Assembly (NCBI GenBank): GCA_011763485.2
Contig: JAANSK020251940.1
Span: 1 to 23,094, forward strand
Direction: 5' to 3'
From: Isoetes engelmannii
Lineage: Eukaryota; Streptophyta; Lycopodiopsida; Isoetales; Isoetaceae
DNA length: 23,094 bases
The position numbers and the translations under genes are program-made. This document shows, one piece after another, positions 9,452 through 19,700 of this stretch (position 1 is the first letter of the stretch; each line of letters starts with the position of its first letter). Under the pieces are notes generated by a model. The model was not told the origin of the DNA. It ran no database searches and was given only the letters and a program-made list of their open reading frames with translations.

Positions 9452-9640
9452 GGTGCTGCTACTAGCGCTGCTATTGCTGCTGCTCCAACAGTTGATGATG
9501 ATGCTGCAAGCCCTCAGGGTGTTGCAACTGCCGCTGCTGCTCCCCTAGTTGTTTATGTTGTTGCAACCCCTCGGGGTGCTGCCACTTTCGCTGCTGCTCC
9601 ACCAGCTGCTGATGCTGTTGTAACCCCTCAGGGTGTTGCT
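9452..9640 (+). repeat. Ala/Pro-rich coding-like tandem repeat (19-codon unit)
   Basis: Units start at 9452 (66 bases), 9518 (57 bases), 9575 (57 bases) and a partial one at 9632. Each begins with GGT-G(C/T)T-GC (Gly-Ala/Val-Ala) and ends with a variant of ACC-CCT-CAG (Thr-Pro-Gln). The open plus frame reads units such as 'GVATAAAAPLVVYVVATPR' and 'GAATFAAAPPAADAVVTPQ', so lengths are multiples of three. GCT runs make the composition low in complexity. It lies between the ORF1-like and endonuclease-like parts of the second LINE and may have been a low-complexity linker of its protein. The frame stops at 9692-9694. Confidence 0.7.
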
Positions 9641-10169
9641 TCCACTACTCCTGCTATTTGTGCATCGATCCGAGAGGTTGCCCCCTACTGTTAATACTGC
9701 AACTCCGTGAGAGTGCACATCCGTCACCTCCAAATAGAGATTGTACTTTCATATGGCCTCCTAAAATTGTCGGGGCTTTCCATAGCAAAAGGGTGATAGC
9801 TTGAACTCCATATCCAGGGATATGGATTTAATCTTCCTTTTAGAAACATAGAAATATATTGGGCACAGGCTACCAGATCTATCGGGCTATCAACACCGCT
9901 CCTTGTTTAATAAGTGCACAGGCAAGTGAGAACATGGTGGCATAGTCTGCTACTATCGAACTGGCTTCACATCTTCAATCTCCCTCCACAAGACGGACAT
10001 ACATAATTGTTACATTTGGGTATGAGTGCAAAATCTCAGTGGGGATCCACTTTTTGTGACAGCACGTTACTTCTGCATGCGAACTCCAACTTCTATCACC
10101 GCCACTTAGACGTAGATAGGCTGGACCCGTATGGCATCTATATGATGACATATAGCAGCACATATAGTT

Positions 10170-11930
10170 GGGGCATGTGATGCTAGTTGGAGACTTCAAT
10201 ATATGCACTGGAATAGAATAGTTAACGAAATTCGACGCCCTTGGCTAAGGACATATTACAGCTACCCGTAAGACACTTCTTGATCACGTACATCGGATGA
10301 CATAACACCCAATCACGTGCTATGGTAGGCAGTTGCTTCAAATGTGCAACATCTTTGGCTTGGTTATCGACAAGAGAACCAAGGGGACGGCTATAGTCTA
10401 GTTAATTACATGCTGGTGGATATACACCTTGTCATACACCTGCAGGTTGGTACAAGCAATAGAGATGAAGAGGTGGGGATTTAGACAACATCCCCTTGTC
10501 CTGCAGATAACCTGACAACCTATTCAGATCGTATGCCCTGATATTCCCTGCATACCTCAGTTGTGCTTGGATTATGATCACGTGGAGTCCTATGATAAGA
10601 TGAGCATAGACGAGTTACTGGAAATTTTGCAGGTCCCTACATTACAGCAACGGACTGGCCAATTGATCACTGTACTCCTGATTGCGGCCGGGAAATGCTT
10701 TGGGAGAGCAGGTCCATAGAGGCCCTCGTGCACGGTAAGCTTTCCTTGGAATCGTGGTTTGATGTTGAATGTAAGGAACTTAAATGCTGGTCGGCCAGTC
10801 ACTGAATCAAACAATACCGAGCTTTCCCCAAATGCAAGAAGGCCCAGTACATTGTGAAGCATCAGCAGGAAATGTTCTACCTCCTTGATGCGACCCTAGG
10901 ACATTTTGGAGAAGAATATTACAGAAGCCTCTACGCATCTATTCGGAACAATAGATACAGTATTTGACGCACCTTTATGATTCGCTCAGAATTTGAACTG
11001 AGATACCCCTACATATAGGCTCGCAACTAGGAATCACAGAGACATAGGTCGCTCAGGGCTTGCAGTGTCTCGGCAATGGCAAGGCTGTACATTTAGATGG
11101 CATGCAGGCAGAGTTGCTCAAGTGGTGGGCAAGGCCACATATGGTCCCCCTCCTAACTGGACTATTCAATAGGGCGCTACAATAAGGCTTTCCCCCACAT
11201 TGGGCCAACAGCATAGTGGTTCCCATCTATAAGGCAGGATATTCTCCCATCCAACTACCACATGATCATGGCCAGCTCGTTATTTGCAGAACTATTGGCT
11301 GGCATTATGGAGCAGCAATTGACGGCATGGACAGAGGAAGCAGAGGTCCATGCCACATTGCATGCCATGATAGAAGATAGCAGAAATCACCGACAGAACC
11401 TATGTGGCTAAGTTGCCGACTTTCCAAATATTTTTGACATAGTATCTAGGAAGAAGATGTGTAAGAGATTGATGCAGTTAGGAGTTTCTCCGGAGTTGCA
11501 GAATGCAGTTGTACGAAACAAGCTCAACCCCAATGGCACTGCCAAACCAACTTGTGAACAATAGTATTGGGTCCGCCAAGGATGCCCATTCTCTCCAATG
11601 TTGTTTGGACTGTACATTGTTCAGCTAGAGGATTAGCTTGTTCAGCATAGGGGTGGAGAGCCTCATCTCATGCACTATATCATCCTGGAGCTCATATACG
11701 CCAACAATGTGGACCTCTTAGCTTACCATCCGCCAACATGCAGCACCATTTGGATGCCTTAGATACTCTTTGCCAGGCCACGAAAATGTGTGTGAATTTG
11801 GCTAAGTCTAAGGCCCTCCTCATCTTGTCTTCACATCAGTCAAGACCGCCCTCCTTCACTTATCAAGGTTAAAAAGTGGAGGTTGTGCCTACCTACAAGT
11901 ACCTTGGAGTGGAGTTCACTGCTCCCACGG
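10170..11930 (+). pseudogene. LINE ORF2 remnant (endonuclease-RT), catalytic site lost
   Basis: These are fragments of an endonuclease-RT polyprotein in shifting frames. 'HVMLVGDFNICTGIE' (10174-10218) carries the GDFN motif of apurinic-type LINE endonucleases. 'HWANSIVVPIYKAG' (11198-11239) is the start of the RT fingers. 'MASSLFAELLAGIMEQQL' near 11270 precedes motif A, 'ADFPNIFDI' (11415-11441), where the first Asp is kept. A TAG at 11562-11564 precedes 'VRQGCPFSPMLFGLYI' (motif B, from 11571), and another stop follows at 11634-11636. Motif C reads Tyr-Ala-Asn-Asn at 11697-11708 instead of the required Tyr-Ala-Asp-Asp. 'VPTYKYLGVEF' (11885-11917) is the segment after the thumb. Multiple stops, frameshifts and loss of both motif C aspartates show that it is dead. 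Confidence 0.8.
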
Positions 11931-12669
11931 TTTGGGACACTTCTATATGGCAATGAATGACGGTAGGCCTGGATAAACTATGTACAAAGTAGAACAATGG
12001 TTATAAAGCAGAGTCTTACTACTGGGGCCCACCAGTCACACTGATTCAGAGTCTTGGTGGAGCATGTTCTTCTATATGGGGTGGACGTGTGGCACCAGTG
12101 GTATCACTTGCCATCCAGATGACAGCGGGTTCAGAAGGCCTTTCTGGCCCGGGGAAGTCAAGTCCACGGTCCCATATCAGATAAATATGCAGGAGAGTTT
12201 CTTGCCTTTAGAGTAGGTTGCGCTAGAGCGTCACCTCATATACTTTCAGAAGGTGGTCAGTATGGGCAATGCCACCCCTTCCAAGCCTCGCATACACCAT
12301 GGCCATGGTTCTGCAACACCTCAAACGCTGCTGGAAGGAGAAGCGAGCTAATTGTCTCTACAGATAGAATGTGCAGGAGCACAGGTGCTCACTGCCTCCG
12401 AATTGAGACATACTAATGGATCTGATAAGCACGAGAGGACAAGCTCTATCAGTATTGTCAGCTAGGACGTATTGAAGACGAGTGCCACACTCTTCAGCAC
12501 GGCCTGGCATTTGGACTTATCAGTACGCGCTATGTTGAGTTGGTCCTGCCTAACCAGCCGCTCCATATGACCTTGCACACGACTTTAGTGGGGATACTGA
12601 GATCATACCTCCATGAGGTGATGGATATATGCATTCAGTCATTTCTCCATTGAGATGTACCACCATATG

Positions 12670-12750
12670 TACGATTTATCAGCACTTATTACTGCTAAGG
12701 TTTTTCCCTGAAAAACCCTTCGGGGCAGGGTTTTTTAATCCTAAATCGTA
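12670..12750 (+). other. Structured 3' end of LINE family 2: nested and competing hairpins
   Basis: A perfect 9-bp outer stem, TACGATTTA (12670-12678) with TAAATCGTA (12742-12750), encloses two mutually exclusive inner hairpins. The first is GGTTTTT (12699-12705) with AAAAACC (12711-12717). The second is AAAAACCC (12711-12718) with GGGTTTTT (12728-12735), and a CCC-TTCG-GGG pairing at 12716-12725 is a further alternative. No coding frame crosses it. Its place at the end of the LINE suggests a 3' recognition structure. A rho-independent terminator look-alike is not meaningful in plant nuclear DNA. Confidence 0.6.
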
Positions 12751-13686
12751 ATACTTCTCTTGTGCTCTTCACATAATGATATTTTGCAACCTAACATCAT
12801 GCCCAACTTGTACTAAATTAATTATAGTAAATGTGCAATTTGCTTAAATGTCTAGACTTTAAGGTTCCATCGCCACAAATATGGTATGAGTGTATTTCTT
12901 GCTTCCACATGTATGCTATGCACAAAAACTACTATTCATGTTAATTCACAGACATTTATTAAATGGACGACAATTGCTTCTTACACACCCTCATTCTAAT
13001 ATGACTTATGATTTGATATTTCGATCAAGCAAGTTTAAAGGAAATCAGTGCAAAATACAATACGTGACTGCACAACTTTAAGCATTCACGTGTTGTAGCT
13101 AATCGAGAAGTCAAGTTGCCTAACTGACTATTCTTTTGTATCATGTTAGGGAATCATTCTCTTGTTTAAGGCGTTCTATTTATGTTTCCGTGTCATCTCA
13201 TGAAGCAAGAAAACTTATTACAAATTAACCACTCAATTTTTGTACAATATAATTCCCCAGGGACCACTTTGGCAATGACTACATGCTCGACATCATCATG
13301 GTTGACTTTAGTCTAATGTTCCCATCATCTAAAAGACGATAAAAAAGGTGATTTCCAAAGCCATGTGCTCTTAATGGCCACAAGATTGTATGTATCATTT
13401 CAGTGAGAATGCTCTGAAAGAAAAGAAGAGATCTTTTTAATTTTCGTATCAAAGTAAAACTCCTTGGATATAGTAGTCACAATTACATGGCCATTTCCCC
13501 AATTCCATATGGAAGTTGCGATCCCACATTATCCATCATCTTCCACTTTAGCCACCATTAGCAAGCATTGCAGAATTTTGGAACTAGAACAGGACAATGA
13601 AATATAGGATACCATTAGATTGACTAAATAGCATTCAAACCTTCTTAAGCTTCCTTATAGCTAGACGAAGGTATGGAGATTTAGTT
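12751..13686. other. Gene-free spacer
   Basis: AT-rich sequence with no family I recognise. The small plus frame at 12890-13081 has no recognisable motif. No terminal repeats or target-site duplications stood out. Confidence 0.45.
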
Positions 13687-13716
13687 ACCTGAAATCAGGT
13701 TTTAGTTGAACTAAAA
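13687..13716. repeat. Two adjacent hairpins
   Basis: ACCTGA-AA-TCAGGT (13687-13700) is followed directly by TTTTAGTT-G-AACTAAAA (13700-13716). They have perfect 6-bp and 8-bp arms with 2-base and 1-base loops. They share base 13700. No function can be assigned. Confidence 0.6.
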
Positions 13717-13761
13717 CTAAGCCATAGAAGCTTTGAGCTGTTCGGCTTTATTGTTCTAATT

Positions 13762-14224
13762 TTACCTTGGTCTAACAGTATTTTTGCCTCCAATGACAAT
13801 TATTCTTTCTAGCAAAATCATTACATCGTACTGCTCCAGATTGCAATCATTTGAGATCCTTGTTTCTCCACTTAAAATGCAACCATGTTTCTCTTCATTT
13901 ACTTCAGTTGCATTTGAACGTCTAAGATCATAGCACAATGCGTCTTCACCAATATAATAAACCAATTGATCACATCTGATGATCATATCTGCTTTATCAT
14001 TAGCACTTCTCCATGTTTTAACACACTGAAAAGCTTCACTATTGATGATGGCTATTCGAATACCCAACAAGTTGCTATATGTGATCTCAAACTGTAAATT
14101 ACATCACGTATTCTTCCATGATGATACACTTTTAATTCTTCCCAGCTCTGTACACTGCTCTGTATTCAAAAGTTTGTATGTACGCAAGTTTTTGAAATGT
14201 GATATGGTTCTCCATAGGCTCTAA
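13762..14224 (-). pseudogene. Unrecognised coding-like remnant, possibly propeller-type
   Basis: On minus, an open stretch runs from just after a TGA (14104-14106) to the stop at 13762. It begins 'NLQFEITYSNLLGIRIAI' and includes 'AFQCVKTWRSANDKADMII', 'LVYYIGEDALCYDLRRSN' and 'DVMILLERIIVIGGKN'. The alternation of short hydrophobic strands with a YD and an IxxIGG motif resembles kelch or similar beta-propeller proteins, such as plant F-box/kelch proteins, but I cannot confirm it. Upstream, 'SWEELKVYHHGRIRDVIYSL' lies in another frame, which would fit a continuation broken by a frameshift. There is no ATG at a sensible start. The alternatives are exons of a spliced gene or a chance open frame. 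It lies about 500 bases downstream of the GDP-mannose dehydratase gene on the same strand and could overlap its 3' UTR. Confidence 0.3.
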
Positions 14225-14271
14225 ACTGCTCCTGAGGTTCTTAATCCAAAAAAATTCAAATCCTTTTACTA

Positions 14272-14278
14272 TTTTATT
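14272..14278 (-). promoter_or_regulatory. Candidate poly(A) signal for the GMD gene
   Basis: TTTTATT on plus reads AATAAAA on minus, about 455 bases after the GMD stop codon. Plant signals are loose, so this is only a candidate; another TTTATT lies near 13747. Confidence 0.2.
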
Positions 14279-14384
14279 GAACACGTGCTGCTTTATCATC
14301 CAATGTGCAGCACATGTACTGGTTCAATTGACCACCTATATTACCCATGTTATATGCGTGAGGCACTTCTAAACCCTACCTGAT

Positions 14385-14418
14385 TAAAAGCTTCAGCTCT
14401 CTAAAAGCTTCAGCTCTC
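14385..14418. repeat. 17-bp perfect tandem duplication
   Basis: TAAAAGCTTCAGCTCTC occurs at 14385-14401 and again directly at 14402-14418. It lies in the 3' flank of the GMD gene. It is probably a replication-slippage product. Confidence 0.9.
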
Positions 14419-14733
14419 TGAAACAAGATTTTCTTACCAGCATTCATCGACATACTATTATAAACTTTTCAAGTCGTATAATAATGTTGTCTGTTTCATA
14501 TATTTTACCGACAGATCTGTCAAAAGTACAAGGTCATATAGTAGCTAAGAACATTTAAGGAAAAATTCTGAACTGAACAATGGCAACAAGGATTCCTTCA
14601 GAATACATGCTCAACCAGCCAAACTACTAATGACTAGCAGCAAAATCTGCCATGAGACCACATATTACCTCACCTTAATATAACTAAACCACTCCAGAGC
14701 AAAACTGCATAGCTTTATGAATATGAGGGATTT

Positions 14734-15786
14734 TCATGGCTGTTGATGAGAGTCAATATAACCATTGTCAACAAGCACCTTCTCACGCTTAGCGCGTTCA
14801 ATGTCAGCATCTACCATCATTGCAACAAGTTGCTGGAAAGAAACTTTGGGTGTCCAACCCAAAACTGTCCGTGCCTTTGTGGAGCAGCCTTTCAGATTGT
14901 CTACTTCTGTGGGCCTAAAATAGCGCGGATCGATCTCTACATGTTCTTTCCAATTGAGATCAACGTATCCAAAGGCCGCTTCAAGAAACTCCTCAACAGA
15001 ATGAGATTCCTCAGTGGCAACAACATAGTCATCTGGTTTATCCTGTTGCAACATAAGCCACATAGCCACCACATAGTCCCCTGCAAAACCCCAGTCTCTA
15101 GATGCCTTCAAGTTACCAAGAAACAGCTTCTTTTGAAGACCTATTTTAATCCTGCCAACAGCGCGGGTAATTTTCCTAGTCACAAAATTCTCTCCTCTTC
15201 TAGGTGACTCGTGGTTAAACAAAATGCCATTACATGCAAACAGGCCATAAGCTTCTCTATAATTCACAGTGTACCAATGTGCTGCTACCTTAGCTGCAGC
15301 ATACGGACTTCTGGGGTGAAATACTGTATTTTCATCTTGTGGAGGAGGGGTAGAACCATACATTTCAGAAGATCCAGCTTGATAATACTTCACCGTTCTT
15401 TTAGTGCAGTCTACATGAAACCGCACTGCTTCGAGAAGCCTTAAAGCTCCAGTAGCAACAACATCCGCTGTATATGCTGGATTCTCAAATGATACACCAA
15501 CATGAGACTGTGCCCCAAGATTGTATACTTCATCTGGACAGATGGTATCCACCCATCTTCTCAAAGCAGATGCATCACTTAAATCACCATAATGCAGCTT
15601 CATTCTAGCATGAGAATTATGTGGATCTACATATATGTGATCTAAACGTTGTGTGTTAAAATTAGAAGATCTGCGTATGATACCATGCACTTCATACCCT
15701 TTTGCAAGAAGAAACTCCGTTAGGTATGAGCCATCCTGACCTGTTATGCCTGTAATTAGAGCCCTCTTCGGTTGAATCTCCCCCAT
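14734..15786 (-). CDS. GMD: GDP-mannose 4,6-dehydratase
   Basis: This enzyme converts GDP-D-mannose to GDP-4-keto-6-deoxy-D-mannose in the cytosol using bound NADP(H). It is the first step to GDP-L-fucose, which is used for xyloglucan, rhamnogalacturonan II, arabinogalactan and N-glycan fucosylation. The 350-residue protein is intact and uninterrupted, close to the roughly 360-373 residues of Arabidopsis GMD1 and MUR1. Visible features are the Rossmann GITGQDG motif (residues 13-19), RRSS (38-41) and D68 for cofactor binding, NLGAQSHV (89-96), the active-site GSSEMYG (138-144, with S139 and E141), Tyr162 and Lys166 of Yxxx[17 protein letters not shown] (191-206) for the nucleotide sugar, and [11 protein letters not shown] near the C terminus. 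This is an extended short-chain dehydrogenase/reductase. The ATG at 15784-15786 is preceded by an in-frame TAA five codons upstream and followed by G at +4. There is no intron, poly(A) or flanking duplication that would mark it as a recent retrocopy. Its GER-type partner enzyme is not in the window. Confidence 0.97.
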   Translation of the reverse strand: MGEIQPKRALITGITGQDGSYLTEFLLAKGYEVHGIIRRSSNFNTQRLDHIYVDPHNSHARMKLHYGDLSDASALRRWVDTICPDEVYNLGAQSHVGVSFENPAYTADVVATGALRLLEAVRFHVDCTKRTVKYYQAGSSEMYGSTPPPQDENTVFHPRSPYAAAKVAAHWYTVNYREAYGLFACNGILFNHESPRRGENFVTRKITRAVGRIKIGLQKKLFLGNLKASRDWGFAGDYVVAMWLMLQQDKPDDYVVATEESHSVEEFLEAAFGYVDLNWKEHVEIDPRYFRPTEVDNLKGCSTKARTVLGWTPKVSFQQLVAMMVDADIERAKREKVLVDNGYIDSHQQP

Positions 15787-16283
15787 TTGATGATCTGCTT
15801 ATTCAGATCTAATCTTCAACTCCACAAGTGAACGAAAGTAGAGTCCGGCAGAGGGGCGGCGGCTTTTAGTTAAGTCTCCTGTCCTGCAAAGACTAAAAGT
15901 TTTCTTTTTACCTCTTAACGGTGAGGTCCCGCGAGTTAGCCACGAGCAGGCCACCGGCTCACCGGAAACTCGAGGGCCTCCCCCGGTAAATAGCATATTT
16001 TTGGTACATGCCAGTGTATACCTCGATATTCTTTGTGACTGGCCTAAACTTGTTGCAGCTTGTGGAAACGAATGTGAAAGCTTTATGCCAGTTCTTCACT
16101 ATGGTGGGAAACGCAGCTGGAGGAAAATCCCAAGTCTCGACCATCTCTGAATAGCTACTTGCCTCGCGGACGCCTTGTGGATGTGGTGTGCATAGAAATC
16201 GTACATGCAGTCGGGGGAGTTGCAGCCGTGGGTGGCAAGTTGCACGAACGACACGGACAACCAGCAGCCGCGAGATGAGCGAT
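15787..16283 (-). promoter_or_regulatory. Upstream region of GMD (5' UTR and promoter, unresolved)
   Basis: This is the sequence upstream of the GMD start on minus. On that strand a TTTGCAG lies about 110 bases upstream of the ATG. With a GTGAGC some 80 bases further up, it could mark a small 5' UTR intron, but neither site is supported by anything else. No clear TATA box is seen. An open minus frame of 149 codons (15959-16408) covers part of it; its segment ending 'NIEVYTGMYQKYAIYRG' is not assignable to a family. Confidence 0.3.
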
Positions 16284-16312
16284 CGCGGCCGCAAAGAAAT
16301 TATGCGGCCGCG
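16284..16312. repeat. GC-rich palindrome of two NotI-type sites
   Basis: CGCGGCCGC (16284-16292) and GCGGCCGCG (16304-16312) are perfect 9-bp inverted arms around the AT-rich spacer AAAGAAATTAT. The local run of CpGs (about 16255-16330) stands out against the AT-rich window and is about 500 bases upstream of the GMD start. It may be part of a CpG-rich promoter patch. Confidence 0.75.
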
Positions 16313-18016
16313 CTTTGCAGTCAAGGCGAACGCAGCAGAGTTGTGGCATCCGTCTGTTGTACAAACGTGGCCGCAAGGATGGGATTTTCTTATATGGGTG
16401 GTGGACAATAGAATTTTTCGACAAACATGGAGAAGCTACTACAAAATGGCATTTGGGTTGATTCAACATCGATTGAGTGCATTCGGACTGTTGCATTGAT
16501 CGATTGATCAACCATTCGAGAGACACTTGAAGCAGGATCGGTAATCTTTTTGCTGGATCCCTGCCAGTCTATTGACAATCTCTTGTCCGTGTCTCTATAG
16601 CCTTCCAGCTACATACTTCACTTCTGATTCCATACTTCATTTCTGATTCATTTGATCCATTGTTGATCTTTTCTAATTTACACATCACTCGTTCATCGAG
16701 AGTTTACCATATTTTACAATGCAGGAGTTTGCCCTTTACATAGAAGTTGTGCAGATTGCAGTCTCATCCAAATCCTCGTGACACCCAGATGAAGAATCGC
16801 TCAAAGCAAGTGCGGTTTCCTATAGTCTCGACACCCATGTCGTCAAAAGGAGGCTTTGTCAGGGCCTACTCGAGCATGAGGTGAAAGTTCTTAAGATGGA
16901 GAAAATGAAGATGCTTGTCATGAAGATGGAGATGTACATAGAGATAGGCTCTAATATGTTGCAGCTGATGCTCGTGAACAAGCATTAAGAATGGCAATGC
17001 ACATCATGATTGAATCGCCGCATGAGGTACAGGAGTTGTTGGCAATGTCAGATAGTTGCAAGCATGTGGTCGAGTTGCCACCCAAATAGTAAGCATATGT
17101 CTTGGTGCGACTGTATACAATCATCCATGAACTTGAATTCCATGCTATAGTATAAATAAAAATACATAGCGCTTATCATTTTGTTTTCACGTATGTGTCT
17201 ATATTCAATCCACTTATCCAATTGTGATCAATCCCAATAACGGTGATCTTAGCCTTAGGTGATCAAGAACTATTAGGGACCACTTTGTGCCTTGAAAACC
17301 TTCTCCTAGCCAACCCTCTCTTGACGCCCGTTATTGTTTATCCCTTCGCGTGCTGCGAAATCTTACTATGAAGGATTTTTTGCACGTGAAGGGGCCAAAC
17401 AGTCACGGACCGCTCAAAAGAGGGGTGATCTAGATGAAGGTGCATAAGACACGTGAGAGATCCATAAGACACGCGATGGTCGATTGTAGTTTGAAAAATG
17501 AACTATGAACGGGCACATGCAATCACCTAAATGGAAGAGTGACCATTGTTACGTCCATTCAAAAGTCACATAAGGTCTGGCATGTTACGAATTGTAAAGA
17601 ACCAATAAGCTGCATTTTCCCAGGGAGACAATAGAATAGAGTACTCGAAAATCTCATTAGCTCCACCTTTTGAAGGAACGAGTTCTGCTCCACCTCATCT
17701 TCGTAGCCTCTTTGTATAATGTAGCTTAGCAAATGACTTTAAGCTACATTGACCTAGAGAGACAACCAAAGGGAGGTGGAGCAAAGCTCACCCTTTCTAA
17801 AGTAGACAATAAGAGTTTCCAGAACTCTCAATTGTTACCCCAAAAAAAATGCAGCCTAGTTAGTTGTTACACATTCACTCCCTTTCATTACCAGACCTCT
17901 TTCATTACTAGAGCATACATTATCTAAGTATAATGTATTCTCCAAAAAGGGCTTGCTACATTTTTTCATTTGTGTCCATCCTTAAAGTATATACGTTGGT
18001 TCACAAGACATGTGAT
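16313..18016. other. Gene-poor spacer with a weak coding remnant
   Basis: Mostly AT-rich and unassigned. Small repeats include 'CATACTTCA(C/T)TTCTGATTC' twice near 16613-16650, 'CATAAGACACG' near 17443 and 17464, and GCTCCACC-type motifs near 17670 and 17690 facing GGTGGAGC near 17775. The last could belong to an old MITE, but no clean termini were found. Confidence 0.4.
16782..17089 (+). pseudogene. Unrecognised coding-like remnant
   Basis: Two overlapping open plus frames look coding in composition. The first (16782-16988) reads 'PDEESLKASAVSYSLDTHVV' and continues into a Met/Lys/Glu-rich stretch. The second (16955-17089) reads 'REQALRMAMHIMIESPHEVQ' and then 'ELLAMSDSCKHVVELPPK', with a TAG at 17087-17089. 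Both look alpha-helical and charged. A frameshift or a splice between them would join them into one product. I do not recognise a family. Neither frame has a well-placed start ATG, and neither is long, so this may be chance. Confidence 0.2.
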
Positions 18017-19688
18017 CGTCGTGTAACGAGCTTGGCCCGTTAGCAGACATGTTATTTATATTTCCCTATTGATATTTATTGGTATTATTCCAAATGGTCA
18101 CTAAATGAGAAATGTATATTATGTATGAGAAGTTTATACAAAATTCATGTGATAAAAGCAAATGGCATTAGTTCCATGAGGGTTTCTGGAAGGAGGCAGA
18201 AGGAGCAATTTCTAGGCAGTTTTGATGGTTGAACTTTGGAGCATCATAACTCGACGTCCCGAGATCCAATTCAGGTGATTTTTATTTTGTTGGAAAGGTT
18301 TTCAAATTAGCTTTTCGGATTGGTTCTGAAAAAGCCGAAATTTGTCCGGATGAGGGAGATATGGCAGAAAGGGTGAAGCTGAGTCAGAATTGACTGCACC
18401 ACACTATCTTTTTGTACGGCTTGCTTCATGGACCTAGGAGCTGAAAGGAGGAGATATTTTGAGAAGAAAACAGCCATAATGAGTCAAAAGATTATTCTTG
18501 AAGTGGTTCTCAGGTTAATGGCTTGAACTAAGAGTAGTAAAGGAATCTAAGTGATCTTGCATATTATAGCATCATAAAATAAGCTTTTCCTATAGGGAGG
18601 AAATGCTAGACCACCTATGTACTTTTGCATAATGTATCTAGACATGTTAAATGCTTGGATACCATAGTTATGTGTCACGATTGCATTATTGTAGCATGTA
18701 CGTGTTGAATCTCTGACATCATAATGTGGTAGAACATGTGATCTGTTCTTTATGATATCATTGCAATTGTTGGCATTGTTCTATGTTGTCTGTGGTGAAT
18801 GCATGGGAGATGCATGTGAACTATGTCTCTTGACTCTTGGATCATATGATGGTATGAACTCGGACATGTGGGACATGTGCTAAGTTCTTGGTTGATGCAT
18901 GAGTGCACGAGCTCCGGGGCCGGGGTCCATTTGTGGTGGCTTGGACTCGCAGTTGTTCTTGTTCTTGACATCGGGCGTTGCCACCCCGGTGATGGTGCTT
19001 CGTCGCGCTACATGGCTTGAAGTGGTCCCCTGTGTACACATGAGGCTTACCCCGCCCATATTTGCTGCAGGGCCTGATCAGCCCGGGTGGCCTGATAGAA
19101 CCGGAGTAGGCACTGCATGCTTATGGATATCTCATGGTTTCTCATTGTCTTGTGGTTATTTCATGGTTTCTCACTGTTGTGGTTGCCTCATGATTATTCT
19201 AGGGCCCTGACATGTGGATTTATAACTTTATTGGATGCATTGATGATGTTCTAGTATTTCTCATTATGGGATCCTTGTTACCATTGTTCATGTTATGCAC
19301 TACTGTTGGATTGCTGGTTTAGAGCATGGTGGAATTCTCAGGTGAGACGTCCAAGTTTAAGAATAATTCTTGTGATTGAGATATCCTATATTTTACTTAA
19401 TGATTATGCCAATTTTTCCTAGATGCCTCAAACCTCCACTTAGTCTTTAAGACTAACCCCACGTTTCATGGTGTAAGCAGTTCCAAGAGTAGCAGAATGT
19501 AGGAGGGAAATTGAAGGGCACAATTGACTGTAGTATTACTTGCAGTGTTAGCTTACAGGGAATTTGTATGCCTTTAGAAAGGCCTTGTCATTTTCTGGAG
19601 ATTATGGATCATATTAAACTGCAAATCATTGTCTTGTATATGCCACAAAGAATGCTATACAATTATGTCTCAATATGTGTATATTTCT

Positions 19689-19700
19689 AACTGTAGATTT
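19689..19700. repeat. Left TSD of the LINE tail inserted in the LTR
   Basis: AACTGTAGATTT is repeated exactly at 19908-19919. The final TTT merges with the poly(T) of the inserted element. Confidence 0.92.

Larger units (their letters stand above)
9396..12750 (+). mobile_element. Decayed LINE, family 2 (3' part, after the solo LTR)
   Basis: This is a non-LTR retrotransposon on the plus strand. In order it shows an endonuclease remnant (GDFN at 10189-10200), RT blocks (11198-11920) and a structured 3' end at 12670-12750. No poly(A) tail or target-site duplication is visible. Its 5' part probably extends left across the solo LTR to about 7015 or beyond, so the original element was at least about 4 kb. 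Its RT style ('WANSIVVPIYKAG', 'VRQGCPFSPMLFGLYI') differs clearly from that of family 1 ('FADDT', zf-RVT finger). This is a separate lineage which I cannot place in a named clade. It predates the solo LTR inserted in it. Confidence 0.75.

Noticed and set aside
12699-12736. A bacterial rho-independent terminator
   Set aside because: The hairpin and T-run look like one, but the context is plant nuclear LINE DNA.
14743-15444. Plus-strand open frames of 154 and 77 codons
   Set aside because: They are shadows of the GMD gene on the other strand.
14734-15786. GMD as a processed retrocopy
   Set aside because: It is intronless, but no poly(A) tract lies after it and no flanking duplication was seen. 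To my knowledge plant GMD genes are often intronless.
15959-16150. A piggyBac-like transposase segment ('NIEVYTG' on minus)
   Set aside because: The short match to the '(F/I)E(V/I)YTG' motif stands alone. The catalytic Asp blocks and the Cys-rich end are not visible, and no TTAA-flanked termini were found.
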